Assembly (NCBI RefSeq): GCF_017309955.1
Contig: NZ_CP021247.1
Location: 3,559,001-3,623,000, forward strand
Reading direction: 5' to 3'
Origin: Novosphingobium sp. KA1
GTDB lineage: Bacteria > Pseudomonadota > Alphaproteobacteria > Sphingomonadales > Sphingomonadaceae
Length of the DNA stretch: 64,000 nt
The notes under the pieces are model-generated. The model saw only the letters and a program-made list of their open reading frames with translations. It did not search any database and had not been told where the DNA came from. A program made the translations under genes and the position numbers. This document shows positions 15,937 to 25,483 of the stretch, piece by piece (the stretch's first letter is position 1; each line of letters opens with the position of its first letter).

Positions 15937-16530
15937 ATGAAACGACGCGCCCCGCCGCCCGCCCTTTCCTCCGCACTCGCACAGACCCTGGCGCTCACCG
16001 CGCTGGCCCTGGCGATGAGCGGTTGCCGGATCATCCCCGAAGGCGCCGGAATGCCTCCGTCCGCGCCAATGCAGGTACCACCTTCGTCTTATCGCCCGGC
16101 GCCTCCCGATGTGCCCCCGCCGCCTGCCCCCGCGCAGCCACCGGCGTCCATGCCCGAGCAGGCCACTCCGCCGCTCGCACAGCCCGCCGGCGAATTGCCC
16201 GCCTCGCATCCCTACAACGGCCCGCCCCTCGCCTATACCCGCATCGGCGAGACGGTTTCCGTCGATGGCCCAAGGGTCACCCCGCTCTCGCTGATCGAGG
16301 ATAGCCGCTGTCCGCAAGGTGTGCAGTGCATCCAGGCCGGGCGCCTGAGGCTTCGCGTACGCATCGATCTCGGCTCGGGTTCGCACAAGATCGACATGAC
16401 GCTCGGACAGCCTGTGCAAGTCGCCGATGGCAGCCTGACCTTGCTGGCCGCAAGTCCGACGCCGGTTGCAGGCTCCAAGCCGGCCCCGCTCGCCTACCAG
16501 TTCGGTTTCCGCTTCATGGGCGGCCTCTGA
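15937..16530 (+). CDS. Proline-rich lipoprotein of unknown function
   Basis: 197 residues. Basic N terminus, hydrophobic core and lipobox LAMSGC give a signal-peptidase II site with Cys28 as the lipidated residue. Next comes a Pro-rich linker (residues ~36-85) typical of a flexible reach across the periplasm, then a C-terminal domain with a cysteine pair in RCPQGVQCIQAGRLRLRV. Function not recognised. Ribosome site AGGGAGG. Convergent with the aldolase gene; a hairpin separates them. Confidence 0.8.
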   Translation: MKRRAPPPALSSALAQTLALTALALAMSGCRIIPEGAGMPPSAPMQVPPSSYRPAPPDVPPPPAPAQPPASMPEQATPPLAQPAGELPASHPYNGPPLAYTRIGETVSVDGPRVTPLSLIEDSRCPQGVQCIQAGRLRLRVRIDLGSGSHKIDMTLGQPVQVADGSLTLLAASPTPVAGSKPAPLAYQFGFRFMGGL

Positions 16531-16538
16531 AACGAGAA

Positions 16539-16572
16539 AGGGCGGCGCCTTGCGGCACCGCCCTGTCCTTTC
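16539..16572. terminator. Bidirectional hairpin between convergent genes
   Basis: AGGGCGGCGCC and GGCACCGCCCT pair with one mismatch around TTGC, flanked by GAGAAAG and CCTTTC. It lies just past the lipoprotein stop and the aldolase stop, so it may serve both strands. Confidence 0.6.
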
Positions 16573-16587
16573 GCGTGATCCGGACGA

Positions 16588-17499
16588 TCAGACTGCCGCA
16601 GCGGCGTCCGCCTTCTGGGTCGAGCCCTTGAAGATCTCGTCGATCGCTTCGCCGAGCGCGGCATCGAATTCGGCATCGCTCATCTGCGCGCGCAGGTCCT
16701 GCAGCAGCGCGCGGCTGAAGCTGGCGATGATGCCCTTGTTCTTCGCCAGTTCGACGCAGGCCTCGGGACGTTCGTAGCCGCCCGAAAGCGCAACGACGCG
16801 CAGCACCTTGGGGTGGGTGACCAGCGGATCGAACGTGCCGGGCACGATCGGCAGCGAGAGCTTGAGCATGACCTTCTGCCCTTCGGGCAGTTCATCGAGG
16901 TTCTTGAGAAGCTCGGCGAGCAGGATCTGGTCACACTCGGCGCGGGTGGCGCTCTTGATGTTCACCTCGGGCTCGACGATCGGCATCATGCCATGCGAGA
17001 GCACCTGCTTGCCGATCTCGAACTGCTGCCTGACGACGGCGGCAATGCCCTCGGCATTGGCCGAGTTGATCACCGAACGCTCCTTCGTGCCGAACACGCC
17101 CAGCGCCTTCGAACGCTCCAGCAGCGCATCAAGGGTCGGCATCGGCTTCATGAGTTGCACGCCGTTCACCTCGTCCTCAAGGCCCTTGTCGACCTTGATG
17201 AACGGCACTACGCCCTTGGCGATCAGTGCCTGGGGGGTGGGAACGCCGTTCACTTCACCGTCCATGGTGCGTTCGAACAGGATCGCGCCGAGAACCTTTT
17301 CACCGGTGAACACCGGCGACGAGATGATGCGGGCGCGCATCTGGTGGATCAGGCCGAACATCTCTTCTTCGGTCGACCAGGCGCCTTCCTCGATGCCGTA
17401 GCCCTTGAGCGCCTTCGGGGTCGAACCGCCGCTCTGGTCAAGCGCGGCAATGAAGCCGTGTCCGCCGGCGATCTTGGCCGTCATCTCAGAAAATTCCAT
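16588..17499 (-). CDS. fda: Fructose-bisphosphate aldolase, class I
   Basis: 303 residues, the usual length of bacterial class I aldolases that cleave fructose 1,6-bisphosphate through a lysine Schiff base, without metal. N-terminal HGFIAALDQSGGSTPKALKG is diagnostic; candidate catalytic lysines lie in PFIKVDKGL and KVMLKLSLPIVPG. Ribosome site GGAGGAGAAA. It is last of the tkt-gap-pgk-acyltransferase-fba run and completes lower glycolysis/gluconeogenesis. Confidence 0.95.
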   Translation of the reverse strand: MEFSEMTAKIAGGHGFIAALDQSGGSTPKALKGYGIEEGAWSTEEEMFGLIHQMRARIISSPVFTGEKVLGAILFERTMDGEVNGVPTPQALIAKGVVPFIKVDKGLEDEVNGVQLMKPMPTLDALLERSKALGVFGTKERSVINSANAEGIAAVVRQQFEIGKQVLSHGMMPIVEPEVNIKSATRAECDQILLAELLKNLDELPEGQKVMLKLSLPIVPGTFDPLVTHPKVLRVVALSGGYERPEACVELAKNKGIIASFSRALLQDLRAQMSDAEFDAALGEAIDEIFKGSTQKADAAAAV

Positions 17500-17553
17500 G
17501 GGTTTCTCCTCCTAGATTTGCCCCGGCGAGCCGGAGCGAAACGATTGCGCGCC

Positions 17554-18666
17554 CTAAGGCAGCGCGGCGTGACGCAGGCGCTGCGCCTTCTCGCGGCGAC
17601 GCAGGATGCCGCCCAGCAGAGTGCGCGCCGGCACGTCGATCCAGCGTACGCAGAGCCAGGCGATGGCAAGGCACGCACCGAGAAAGACAAATGCCATTAG
17701 CACAGCGTTATAATGCAGATCGTCCTTGAAGTAACGCATCGGCTCGATCACCGCCCAGTGCACCGCGTAGAGCGCAAAGGATACCTCGCCCACGAACCAG
17801 GCGGCGCGCGCGAAGCGGCGCGAGGGCTCGACACGCGAACCGCACCAGACCAGCAGCGGCGAGATCAGCAGCGCACAGGCAAGGTCGTAGGCCGTGGTCG
17901 ACAGGAAATGCGGATCCGCCATCAACATCGCGGCGATGGCAACGAGACAAGCCACGCCCACCCACGATGAGGGACGATGTTCGGGCTGCGGCATCCGGGC
18001 GATCAGCATGCCGATCCCGAACGAATAGAGCGTGCGGGCAAGCGCGATCGGCCATTCGTGCCAGACCGCGCCGATATTGCCCGATCCGTTCTCGAGCACC
18101 GCCGGCACGAACCACCAGGCCGAAAGCGCACAGACCACCGCGATGCCGATGCGCGGCAGGCGGAACAGCAGCACGATCATCGCGAAATTGGCGACCAGTT
18201 CGTAGAACAGCGACCAGGCAGGCACGTTCAGCGGAAACAGCGTGTTGGTCAGCGGCGACGGCAACATGGCGGCGTTGATGCCGGTGCTGACGAGGATCGT
18301 CCTGAGGCTCAGCGAGGTATCGCCGCCGCTGTAGAGGCGGGCGAGGCCCACCGTCGTTGTCAGCACCACGCCGACGAGGAACAGCGGATAGAGCCGCACG
18401 AGGCGCTTCATCATGAACTCGCCGGTGCCCATGCCCGCCTGCCAGCGCGGCAGGTAGCTGGTGGCAAGCACGAAGCCCGAAAGCGCAAAGAAGAAGTCCA
18501 CCGCGACGTAGCCGTGCGGGGCCTGCGAGATGTTGAAATGAAACAGCGCGACGGCAAGGGCGGCAATCCCGCGCATGCCGTCGAGCGTTACATAGCGGCC
18601 GTGCCAAGGCGGGCGCGGGCCTTGCCAGGCCCGGGCAGCGTCGGAAACCGAAGCAGGTCCGTTCAT
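17554..18666 (-). CDS. Acyltransferase-3 (OafA/YrhL-like) membrane protein
   Basis: 370 residues with about ten membrane segments. The N-terminal signature VTLDGMRGIAALAVALFHFN carries the catalytic His of the family, which O-acylates surface sugars or other extracytoplasmic acceptors. Acceptor unknown. Weak ribosome site. It is inserted, same strand, 23 bases after pgk and 54 bases before fba, unexpected for a glycolytic operon; either co-transcribed cargo or a later insertion. Confidence 0.9.
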   Translation of the reverse strand: MNGPASVSDAARAWQGPRPPWHGRYVTLDGMRGIAALAVALFHFNISQAPHGYVAVDFFFALSGFVLATSYLPRWQAGMGTGEFMMKRLVRLYPLFLVGVVLTTTVGLARLYSGGDTSLSLRTILVSTGINAAMLPSPLTNTLFPLNVPAWSLFYELVANFAMIVLLFRLPRIGIAVVCALSAWWFVPAVLENGSGNIGAVWHEWPIALARTLYSFGIGMLIARMPQPEHRPSSWVGVACLVAIAAMLMADPHFLSTTAYDLACALLISPLLVWCGSRVEPSRRFARAAWFVGEVSFALYAVHWAVIEPMRYFKDDLHYNAVLMAFVFLGACLAIAWLCVRWIDVPARTLLGGILRRREKAQRLRHAALP

Positions 18667-18689
18667 GCGCGCCGCCCCGCCCTATCCTA

Positions 18690-19889
18690 TCAGGCTTCGA
18701 GTGCTGCCACGCCGGGCAGTTCGCGACCTTCCATCCACTCCAGGAAGGCACCACCGGCCGTGGAGATATACGAGAAGTCTTCCGCCACGCCCGCATGGTG
18801 AAGCGCGGCAACGGTATCGCCGCCACCAGCCACCGAGGTCAGCGAGCCTTCACGGGTCAGCGCGGCCGCGGTCTTGGCCAGAGCCACGGTGGCGGCATCG
18901 AACGGCACCGTCTCGAAGGCACCGAGCGGGCCATTCCACACCACCGTGCGGCAGGTCTTGAGCACGTCGCCAAGAGCCTCGACCGCGAGCGGGCCGACGT
19001 CGAGGATCATTTCGTCGGCAGCCACTTCGTGGACGTTGCAGGTGCGCAGGCTGGGCGGATTGGCGGCGAATTCCTTCGACACCACCACTTCATAGGGCAG
19101 GTGCACGGTGCAGCCCGACTGATCGGCGGTATCGAGAATCTCGTTCGCAGTCCCGGTCAGGTCATGCTCGCACAGCGACTTGCCCACGTCCACGCCCTTG
19201 GCGGCCAGGAAAGTATTAGCCATACCGCCGCCGATGATCAGGTGATCGACCTGGGTAACGAGGTGCTTGAGCACGTCGAGCTTAGACGAGACCTTGGCGC
19301 CGCCGACTACGGCCGCGACCGGCTTTTCCGGCGCGCCGAGCGCCTTTTCCAGCGCCTCCAGCTCAGCCTGCATCGAACGGCCGGCATAGGCGGGCAGCAC
19401 GCGGGCGAGGCCCTCGGTGCTGGCGTGGGCGCGGTGGGCAGCGGAGAAGGCGTCGTTGACGTAGAAGTCGCCGTTGGCGGCAATCGCGGCGGCAAGTTCG
19501 GCCTCGTTCTTTTCCTCACCCTTCCAGAATCGGGTGTTCTCGAGGATCGCGATGTCGCCCGCGCGCAGGATGCCGACGGCCTGCTTGACCACGTCGCCCG
19601 CCACTTCCGGCACAAACATCACTTCCTTGCCGAGCACCTTCTCGACCGCGCCGACCACCATCGACAGCGACATGCTGGGCACGCGCTCACCCTTGGGGCG
19701 GCCAAAGTGGGCGAGCAGGAGGACCTTGGCGCCCTTCTCGGCGAGCTGCAGGATCGTCGGCGCGGCGGCGCGAATGCGGGTATCGTCGGTGACGACGCCA
19801 TCGCTCATCGGCACGTTGAAATCGACGCGCACCAGCGCGACCTTTCCGGCCACGTCACCAAGGTCATCAAGGGTCTTGAAAGCGCTCAT
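18690..19889 (-). CDS. pgk: Phosphoglycerate kinase
   Basis: 399 residues, normal length. Catalyses 1,3-bisphosphoglycerate + ADP to 3-phosphoglycerate + ATP. Seen: [12 protein letters not shown] with the substrate-binding Arg/Asp/Asn near residue 21-32, HFGRPKG (~62), [14 protein letters not shown] (~115), [14 protein letters not shown] (~190) and the nucleotide loop GGGDTVAAL near the C terminus. Ribosome site AAGGA. A 255-base gap separates it from gap; it contains GC-rich hairpins but no recognised gene. Confidence 0.98.
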   Translation of the reverse strand: MSAFKTLDDLGDVAGKVALVRVDFNVPMSDGVVTDDTRIRAAAPTILQLAEKGAKVLLLAHFGRPKGERVPSMSLSMVVGAVEKVLGKEVMFVPEVAGDVVKQAVGILRAGDIAILENTRFWKGEEKNEAELAAAIAANGDFYVNDAFSAAHRAHASTEGLARVLPAYAGRSMQAELEALEKALGAPEKPVAAVVGGAKVSSKLDVLKHLVTQVDHLIIGGGMANTFLAAKGVDVGKSLCEHDLTGTANEILDTADQSGCTVHLPYEVVVSKEFAANPPSLRTCNVHEVAADEMILDVGPLAVEALGDVLKTCRTVVWNGPLGAFETVPFDAATVALAKTAAALTREGSLTSVAGGGDTVAALHHAGVAEDFSYISTAGGAFLEWMEGRELPGVAALEA

Positions 19890-20144
19890 CGTTCGGTCCT
19901 TGTCTCGTCGCCCACGGCAGCACGCGCGCCGTCAGAATATCTTGTTCGCAGTCTATGCCGCCCGTACCGCCATGACGCCGCCCCAAAGCGGGCGCCGGAC
20001 GATCGTGCCGGATGCACTGCGCCGCGAAAGTCCCATACCGGACTTCCGCGGCGACAGTGGTGGGGGCGAACCGCCCACCATCGGATCAACGCGGCTCTTA
20101 CACCGCGTTTGACGCCGACAGGGCGATCCACCGCCATCAAGCCC

Positions 20145-21152
20145 TCAGAGCAGGCCAGCCATGACACCAGCGGTGTCGATCATGCGGTTGGAGAAGCCCC
20201 ACTCGTTGTCGTACCACGACAGGACGCGGACCAGCTTGCCTTCCAGAACGGCAGTCTCAAGGCTGTCGATGGTCGACGAGTGCGCGTCGTGGTTGAAGTC
20301 GATCGAAACCAGCGGCTCTTCGGTGTAACCGAGCACGCCCTTGAGTTCGCCTTCGGCCGCTTCCTTGAGCAGCGCGTTGACTTCCTCGGCGGTGGTGTCG
20401 CGCTTGGGCACGAAGGTCAGGTCGACGACCGAGACGTTCGGGGTCGGCACGCGGATCGACGAACCGTCGAGCTTGCCCTTGAGGTCGGGAAGAACGAGAC
20501 CCACGGCCACGGCGGCGCCGGTGCTGGTGGGGATCATGTTCATCGCGGCGGCGCGGGCGCGGCGCGGATCCTTGTGGATCTGGTCGAGGATCTTCTGGTC
20601 GTTGGTGTACGAGTGGATCGTGGTCATCAGACCGCGCTCGATACCGATCTTCTCGTTCAGTACCTTGGCGAAGGGCGCCAGGCAGTTGGTGGTGCACGAG
20701 GCGTTCGACACGACGACGTGATCGGCGGTCAGTTCCTTGTGGTTCACGCCGTAGACGACGGTGAGGTCCACGCCCTTGGCCGGAGCCGAGACGAGCACGC
20801 GCTTCGCGCCCGCGTCGATGTGCTTGCCGGCGCTCGCCTTGTCGGTGAAGAAGCCGGTGCATTCGAGCACGATATCGATGCCCTGCGCGGCGTGCGGCAG
20901 GTTCGCGGGATCGCGCTCCGCCGTCACGTGGATGCGCTTGCCGTTCACGACGAGATCGGTGCCGTCGACTTCCACGGTGCCTTCGAAGGTACCGTGGACG
21001 CTGTCACGCTTGAACAGGAGGGCATTGGCCTGAGCATCGGCGAGGTCGTTGATCGACACCAGCTCGAGGTCATGGTCGGTGCGTTCGAGAATGGCGCGAG
21101 CGACATTGCGCCCGATACGTCCGAAACCGTTGATCGCAACCTTGGTCGCCAT
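20145..21152 (-). CDS. gap: Glyceraldehyde-3-phosphate dehydrogenase, type I
   Basis: 335 residues. Oxidises glyceraldehyde 3-phosphate with NAD(P) and phosphate. NAD loop [13 protein letters not shown] (8-20); catalytic Cys153 in [28 protein letters not shown]-terminal [13 protein letters not shown]. Strong ribosome site AGGAGA. Immediately downstream of tkt (16 bases), so co-transcribed. Confidence 0.98.
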   Translation of the reverse strand: MATKVAINGFGRIGRNVARAILERTDHDLELVSINDLADAQANALLFKRDSVHGTFEGTVEVDGTDLVVNGKRIHVTAERDPANLPHAAQGIDIVLECTGFFTDKASAGKHIDAGAKRVLVSAPAKGVDLTVVYGVNHKELTADHVVVSNASCTTNCLAPFAKVLNEKIGIERGLMTTIHSYTNDQKILDQIHKDPRRARAAAMNMIPTSTGAAVAVGLVLPDLKGKLDGSSIRVPTPNVSVVDLTFVPKRDTTAEEVNALLKEAAEGELKGVLGYTEEPLVSIDFNHDAHSSTIDSLETAVLEGKLVRVLSWYDNEWGFSNRMIDTAGVMAGLL

Positions 21153-21168
21153 TGGTAAATTCTCCTGT

Positions 21169-23157
21169 TTACACGCTAAGCTTGTTGAGGATCTTCGGGA
21201 CGATCGCCTCGACGGTGAAGCCGAAGCGAGCGAAGAGGTCCTTGGCCGGGGCCGAGGCGCCGAAGCGGTCGAGACCGATGTTCAGGCCGCCGTTGCGGCT
21301 CTGTGCGGTGTAGCGTTCCCAGCCCATGGTCGTGCCGGCCTCGATCGAGACCTTCAGGATCGACGCATCATGGGGCAGGACTTCGTGCTGATAGGCTTCA
21401 TCCTGGGCGGCGAAGAGCTCCATGCACGGCATCGAGACGACGTCGGCGCCGATGCCCTGCGATTCCAGCTCGGCACGGACCTTGACCGCCAGCTCGACTT
21501 CCGAACCGGTGGCGATCAGGATCACCTTGCGATCCGCTTCGGCGTGGCGAAGCGTATAGGCGCCGCGCGCCGAAAGCATGTCGCCGGTCTTGCGCAGCTG
21601 CGGCAGGTTCTGGCGGGTAAGCGCCAGCACCGAAGGCGTATCCTGCGATTCCAGGGCCACGTTCCAGCATTCCGCCGTCTCGATGACGTCGGCCGGACGG
21701 AACACGTAGAGGTTCGGGATTAGGCGCATCGACATGACGTGCTCGACCGGCTGGTGGGTCGGGCCGTCTTCGCCAAGGCCGATCGAATCGTGGGTCAGCA
21801 CGTAGATCGCACGGGTCTGCTGCAGCGCCGAGAGGCGGATCGCATTGCGGCAGTAATCCGAGAAGATCAGGAAGGTGCCGCCGTAGGGGATCACGCCGCC
21901 GTGCAGCGCCATGCCGTTCATGGCCGCGGCCATGCCGAACTCACGGATGCCGTAATAGACATAGCGGCCGCCGAAGTTGTCCGGGGTGAACGGTTCCTGG
22001 CACTTGGCCTTGGTGTTGTTCGAACCGGTAAGGTCGGCCGAACCGCCGATCATCTCGGGGATCGCCGGGGCCAGCACGTTCAGCCAGTTTTCCGAAGCCT
22101 TGCGGGTTGCGACGGTGGCATCGCCTTCCAGCCATTCGGCCAGCTTGGCGCGGATCGCATCGCCTTCCGGCAGTTCACCGGCCATGCGGCGGGTGAATTC
22201 GTCCGCCTTGTCCGAAGCGCCGAGGCGCACGAACCATTCGGCATGGGCCTTGGCGCCGGCCTGCCCGAGCGAACGCCAGTCGGCGAGGATTTCCGCCGGG
22301 ATTTCGAAGGGAGCCGAAGTCCAGCCCAGGTATTCACGGGCAGCGGCCACTTCGGCCTCGCCCAGCGCGGCGCCGTGGACGTCATGGCCGCCCTGCTTGT
22401 TGGGGGCACCCTTGCCGATCACGGTCTTGCAGGCGACCAGCGTCGGCTTGTCCGAAGCGGCAGCCTGAGCCAGCGCGCGTTCGATGTCGGCGAAGTCATG
22501 GCCGTCGCATTCGAACACGTCCCAGCCCGAAGCGCGGTAGCGCGCCGGGATGTCTTCGCTGGTCGAAAGCGAGGTGTCGCCGTCGATGGTGATCTTGTTG
22601 TCGTCCCACAGGACCTTGAGACGGCCCAGCTTGAGCGTGCCGGCAAGACCGATGGCCTCGTGGTTGATGCCTTCCATGAGGCAGCCGTCGCCGGCGATGA
22701 CCCAGGTCTTGTGGTCGACCAGATCGTCACCGAAAGTGGCGTTGAGCTGGCGCTCCGCCATCGCCATGCCGACCGCCATGGCCAGGCCCTGGCCGAGCGG
22801 ACCGGTGGTGCATTCCACGCCTTCGATCAGGAAGTTTTCCGGGTGGCCGGCGCAGACCGAGCCCAGCTGACGGAAATTGCGGATGTCGTCCATCGTCGGG
22901 CTGGCATAGCCGGTCAGGTGAAGCAGCGAGTAGATCAGCATCGAACCGTGACCGGCCGACAGCACGAAGCGGTCGCGGTCGGCCCACTTGGGCGCTGCGG
23001 GATCGAACTTGAGAAACTTGGAGAACAGGACGGTGGCAACATCGGCCATGCCCATCGGCATGCCGGGGTGGCCGCTGTTGGCGGCCTGGACCGCGTCCAT
23101 GGAAAGCGCGCGAATGGCGTTGGCCATCGGCGCGAGACGGTCGGCAGCAAGGGTCAT
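21169..23157 (-). CDS. tkt: Transketolase
   Basis: 662 residues, full length. Thiamine-diphosphate enzyme moving two-carbon units between sugar phosphates. The ThDP/Mg motif is [20 protein letters not shown] to DDNKITIDG (about 154-190). [12 protein letters not shown] (~29), [18 protein letters not shown] (~460) and the C-terminal domain are present. First gene of the tkt-gap-pgk operon. The 213-base gap upstream, shared with the divergent zapA operon, should hold its promoter. Confidence 0.98.
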   Translation of the reverse strand: MTLAADRLAPMANAIRALSMDAVQAANSGHPGMPMGMADVATVLFSKFLKFDPAAPKWADRDRFVLSAGHGSMLIYSLLHLTGYASPTMDDIRNFRQLGSVCAGHPENFLIEGVECTTGPLGQGLAMAVGMAMAERQLNATFGDDLVDHKTWVIAGDGCLMEGINHEAIGLAGTLKLGRLKVLWDDNKITIDGDTSLSTSEDIPARYRASGWDVFECDGHDFADIERALAQAAASDKPTLVACKTVIGKGAPNKQGGHDVHGAALGEAEVAAAREYLGWTSAPFEIPAEILADWRSLGQAGAKAHAEWFVRLGASDKADEFTRRMAGELPEGDAIRAKLAEWLEGDATVATRKASENWLNVLAPAIPEMIGGSADLTGSNNTKAKCQEPFTPDNFGGRYVYYGIREFGMAAAMNGMALHGGVIPYGGTFLIFSDYCRNAIRLSALQQTRAIYVLTHDSIGLGEDGPTHQPVEHVMSMRLIPNLYVFRPADVIETAECWNVALESQDTPSVLALTRQNLPQLRKTGDMLSARGAYTLRHAEADRKVILIATGSEVELAVKVRAELESQGIGADVVSMPCMELFAAQDEAYQHEVLPHDASILKVSIEAGTTMGWERYTAQSRNGGLNIGLDRFGASAPAKDLFARFGFTVEAIVPKILNKLSV

Positions 23158-23370
23158 CGGGTGGCTCCGGTAAACGGAAAAAGGAACGATTCGGCTTGCC
23201 GACCCCCTTTAGGCTGAGGCCTGCGGGCGTCAAGTTCACCGCAGCCAAACACCGCAGATCCGGGCCCAGGCAATTCGCGTGGTGGCACAATCTCTTCCAC
23301 TCGTCGAAGCATTAGTCGCCAAGCTGTGCCAAATTCTTGCCTTTTTACAGTTTCGCGGTAACCGTAAGCC

Positions 23371-23544
23371 ATGAAAGAGGTACCGATCGTTCAGATCGTC
23401 GAACGGATCGAGTCGGCGTTGTCCCGTCTCGACAAGGCCATTCCGGAAACCGTGGAACAGCGCAGTCGCGATCGCCGCCTGCGGGTGCTGGTTGAGGATG
23501 CCCTCGGCGAAATCGATGCATTGCTGGCGCGGCGCGAGGCATGA
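23371..23544 (+). CDS. Small charged protein upstream of zapA
   Basis: 57 residues, ATG to TGA, with the stop overlapping the zapA start as ATGA, so the two are translationally coupled. It reads KEVPIVQIVERIESALSRLD at the start and ends EIDALLARREA: charged, amphipathic, no cysteines, probably a single helical hairpin or short coiled coil. Function not recognised. Tight coupling to the FtsZ-ring gene suggests a role with ZapA; that is inference. Confidence 0.75.
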   Translation: MKEVPIVQIVERIESALSRLDKAIPETVEQRSRDRRLRVLVEDALGEIDALLARREA

Positions 23545-23906
23545 GCAACGTCAATCTCACCATCGGCGGTCGCAGCTTCACGCTGGCCTGCGCGGACGGT
23601 CAGGAAGGCCATGTCGAGCATCTCGGCCGCCTGATCGACGAGAAGGCAGCCGCAGCCGGCGCCGTCGGCCAGACCGAGACGCGCATGCTGCTGTTTGCAG
23701 CCATCATGCTGGCCGACGAAGTGCATAACCTGCGCGAACAAGACGCCGCACCGCCTCCCGCGCCACCCCTGACATCCCCCCCGGCACCTGCTGCCAGCGA
23801 GGAAAATGCCTCCCTGCCCCCGGAAATGCTCGATCGGCTGGCGAAAATTGCCGATAGCATCGAAAATCTCGCAAGCCTCCTTGAGGAAGCGCAAGAGAGC
23901 CCCTAA
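23541..23906 (+). CDS. zapA: Cell division protein ZapA
   Basis: 121 residues. ZapA cross-links FtsZ filaments at the division site. The N-terminal head VNLTIGGRSFTLACADGQEG and the following helix HVEHLGRLIDEKAAAAG match the family; residues ~50-70 (ETRMLLFAAIMLADEVHNLR) form the dimer helix. A Pro/Ala-rich stretch (~75-95) links to a C-terminal helix (PEMLDRLAKIADSIENLASL). The 6S RNA candidate follows immediately, as usual in alphaproteobacteria. Confidence 0.93.
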   Translation: MSNVNLTIGGRSFTLACADGQEGHVEHLGRLIDEKAAAAGAVGQTETRMLLFAAIMLADEVHNLREQDAAPPPAPPLTSPPAPAASEENASLPPEMLDRLAKIADSIENLASLLEEAQESP

Positions 23907-23907
23907 T

Positions 23908-24090
23908 TAGACGGTGACGGGAACTGCCCGGCACGAGCCGTTCGAAAATCCCTGAGGCTATAAGCAAATCCAAGGGGGCTGTCCCTGCCCGGACCCTGGT
24001 CCGGAACACATGGTCCCCACCTGACGTCGAGGCGTCAGAGGATTTCTAGGCAAACGACCCTATGGTGGGCCCGTCACCCCCTCTTCCGTG
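23908..24090 (+). ncRNA. ssrS: 6S RNA (SsrS) candidate
   Basis: Non-coding interval between zapA and 5-formyl-THF cyclo-ligase, the standard 6S RNA locus in Proteobacteria. The ends pair: GGTGACGGG (23913-23921) with CCCGTCACC (24070-24078). Inside, AAATCC and GGATTT can pair, and smaller hairpins (GGACC...GGTCC; CTGACG...CGTCAG) fill the distal part, giving the long interrupted rod with a central bubble expected of an RNA that mimics an open promoter and binds housekeeping RNA polymerase. Exact ends are estimates. Confidence 0.7.
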
Positions 24091-24166
24091 ATCACTCCCT
24101 TTTCTTGAGGGATTTAGCCTCGCCCTTCCAGCATGGGCCCGAAGCTGGCCGCGCTGGAATTCCAAC

Positions 24167-24829
24167 ATGCCCAACGCAGCCGCAGATGATACCGTGCGGC
24201 TCCGAATGCCAGGAATGGGACCACCGGTGGATTCGTCACTCCCTCTCTCTCCCGCAGCCGAAAAGGCCGCTCTGCGCAAAAAGCATCGTGCCGCGCGCAC
24301 GGAGCACGTCGCCTCGCTTCCGCAGCAGCTGCGCGCGCTGATGCTGAACCGCCCGCCCGCGCCCGTCGCCGAAATGATGCCCGAGGGGCTGACCATCGGT
24401 CTCTATGCTCCCGTAGGCGACGAGGCACCGGCCTTTGGCTGGGCGCGCTGGCTGTCGGAGAACGACCGCAAGATCGCCCTGCCCTGGTTCGAATCGCGCG
24501 ACGCGCCGATGGAGTTCCGCCTCTGGGCAAATCCCTTCGTCGAAGAACAGCTTGCCATCGGCCCCTGGGGTGCGCTGCAACCACTGGCAGACGCAGCGCC
24601 CGTCACCCCCGCCATCGCCATCGTGCCGCTGCTCGCCTTCACTGCCGAGGGGCACCGACTGGGCCAGGGCGGCGGCCATTACGATCGCTGGCTCGATGCC
24701 AACCCGGACGTTCCGGCAATCGGGCTTGCATGGGACTGCCAACTCGCCGACACCCTTCCCATCGAAGCGCACGACCGCATCCTCGATGCCGTGGTGACAC
24801 CGACGAGAATATACGAGGGAGCGATCTGA
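24167..24829 (+). CDS. 5-formyltetrahydrofolate cyclo-ligase
   Basis: 220 residues. Converts 5-formyl-THF with ATP to 5,10-methenyl-THF. The ATP/Mg signature is GHRLGQGGGHYDRWLD at about 163-178; KAALRKKHRAAR near residue 35 is the N-terminal nucleotide-contact segment. The first ~25 residues are an extension with several alternative Met codons (for example at 24206), so the true start may be shorter. Stands after the 6S RNA and 2 bases before the DUF2842-like gene. Confidence 0.92.
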   Translation: MPNAAADDTVRLRMPGMGPPVDSSLPLSPAAEKAALRKKHRAARTEHVASLPQQLRALMLNRPPAPVAEMMPEGLTIGLYAPVGDEAPAFGWARWLSENDRKIALPWFESRDAPMEFRLWANPFVEEQLAIGPWGALQPLADAAPVTPAIAIVPLLAFTAEGHRLGQGGGHYDRWLDANPDVPAIGLAWDCQLADTLPIEAHDRILDAVVTPTRIYEGAI

Positions 24830-24831
24830 AC

Positions 24832-25047
24832 TTGCGCGAGACTCCAACCCTGCGAATCCCGCTGGGCGTATTGGGGCTATTTGCCGCCCTGATCGCCTAT
24901 GGCGTGCTGATTGCACGCTATCTGGCCCCGGTGATCGAAGGATGGCACCCTTTGCTTCAGACGCCCGTCTACGTGGTTCTGGGAGTGGTTTGGCTGCTAC
25001 CGCTCAAGCGGTTCCTGATCTGGATGGAAACCGGGCGCTGGGGGTGA
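24832..25047 (+). CDS. Small membrane protein, DUF2842-like
   Basis: 71 residues from a TTG start, preceded by GAGGGAG at 8-10 bases. Two membrane helices (PLGVLGLFAALIAYGVLIAR and TPVYVVLGVVWLLPL) and the end RFLIWMETGRWG resemble the alphaproteobacterial DUF2842 family. Function unknown. Its stop codon lies in the loop of a rho-independent terminator, so it is the last gene of this operon. Confidence 0.75.
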   Translation: MRETPTLRIPLGVLGLFAALIAYGVLIARYLAPVIEGWHPLLQTPVYVVLGVVWLLPLKRFLIWMETGRWG

Positions 25048-25068
25048 TTCCCCAGCGCTTTTATTTTT
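25035..25068 (+). terminator. Rho-independent terminator, 5-FCL/DUF2842 operon
   Basis: GCGCTGGGG pairs with CCCCAGCGC (9 bp) around a 6-base loop and is followed by TTTTATTTTT. The stop codon of the preceding gene lies in and beside the loop. Confidence 0.9.
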
Positions 25069-25142
25069 GCCCTGAGCAGCCACCCGATTCGACAAATCAG
25101 GCATCGACAAATCAGGAACGGCACGCCTGCGCCGGACAAAAG

Positions 25143-25175
25143 AAAAGGCCGGGCGTGAACCCGGCCTTTTTCGTT
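25143..25175 (-). terminator. Terminator for the tRNA-Asp pair
   Basis: AAAAGGCCGGG and CCCGGCCTTTT form an 11-bp stem with a 6-base loop; T-runs on both strands make it usable from either side, chiefly for the minus-strand tRNAs. Confidence 0.85.
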
Positions 25176-25205
25176 TCATTGCCTTACCACTTCCCGTAAA
25201 GGAAA

Positions 25206-25282
25206 TGGCGCGAGTGACGGGGCTCGAACCCGCGACCTCCGGCGTGACAGGCCGGCACTCTAACCAACTGAGCTACACCCGC
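25206..25282 (-). tRNA. tRNA-Asp (GTC)
   Basis: 77 bases including encoded CCA. Cloverleaf: acceptor GCGGGTG/CACTCGC, D-arm AGCTCAGTTGGTTAGAGT, anticodon loop CTGTCAC with anticodon GTC, T-arm GGTTCGAGCC. Identical to the copy 63 bases away. Confidence 0.97.
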
Positions 25283-25345
25283 GCAGCAATGTATGCGAGG
25301 TTTTTAGACTACCTCAAGTCGCTGGATTACCAGCATTTTCCCAAG

Positions 25346-25422
25346 TGGCGCGAGTGACGGGGCTCGAACCCGCGACCTCCGGCGTGACAGGCCGGCACTC
25401 TAACCAACTGAGCTACACCCGC
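25346..25422 (-). tRNA. tRNA-Asp (GTC), second identical copy
   Basis: Same 77-base sequence as the downstream tRNA-Asp, including CCA. It is the promoter-proximal copy; a TTGACA-N17-TAGAGG promoter lies just upstream and both copies probably form one transcript. Confidence 0.97.
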
Positions 25423-25454
25423 GTTCTTGCGTTTGCGTCCGCTTGGGAGCCGCG

Positions 25455-25483
25455 CCTCTATGGCAGGGCACCCACCCTGTCAA
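25455..25483 (-). promoter_or_regulatory. Sigma-70 promoter of the tRNA-Asp pair
   Basis: On the minus strand TTGACA (25478-25483) and TAGAGG (25455-25460) are separated by 17 bases, about 30 bases ahead of the mature tRNA end. Confidence 0.7.

Noticed and set aside
19890..20144. A small gene in the gap between gap and pgk
   Set aside because: No frame with a ribosome site or sensible composition; only GC-rich hairpins are seen.
25206..25422. tRNA-Asp repeat as an integration (att) site
   Set aside because: Both copies are complete tRNAs with shared promoter and terminator; no integrase or foreign DNA adjoins them.
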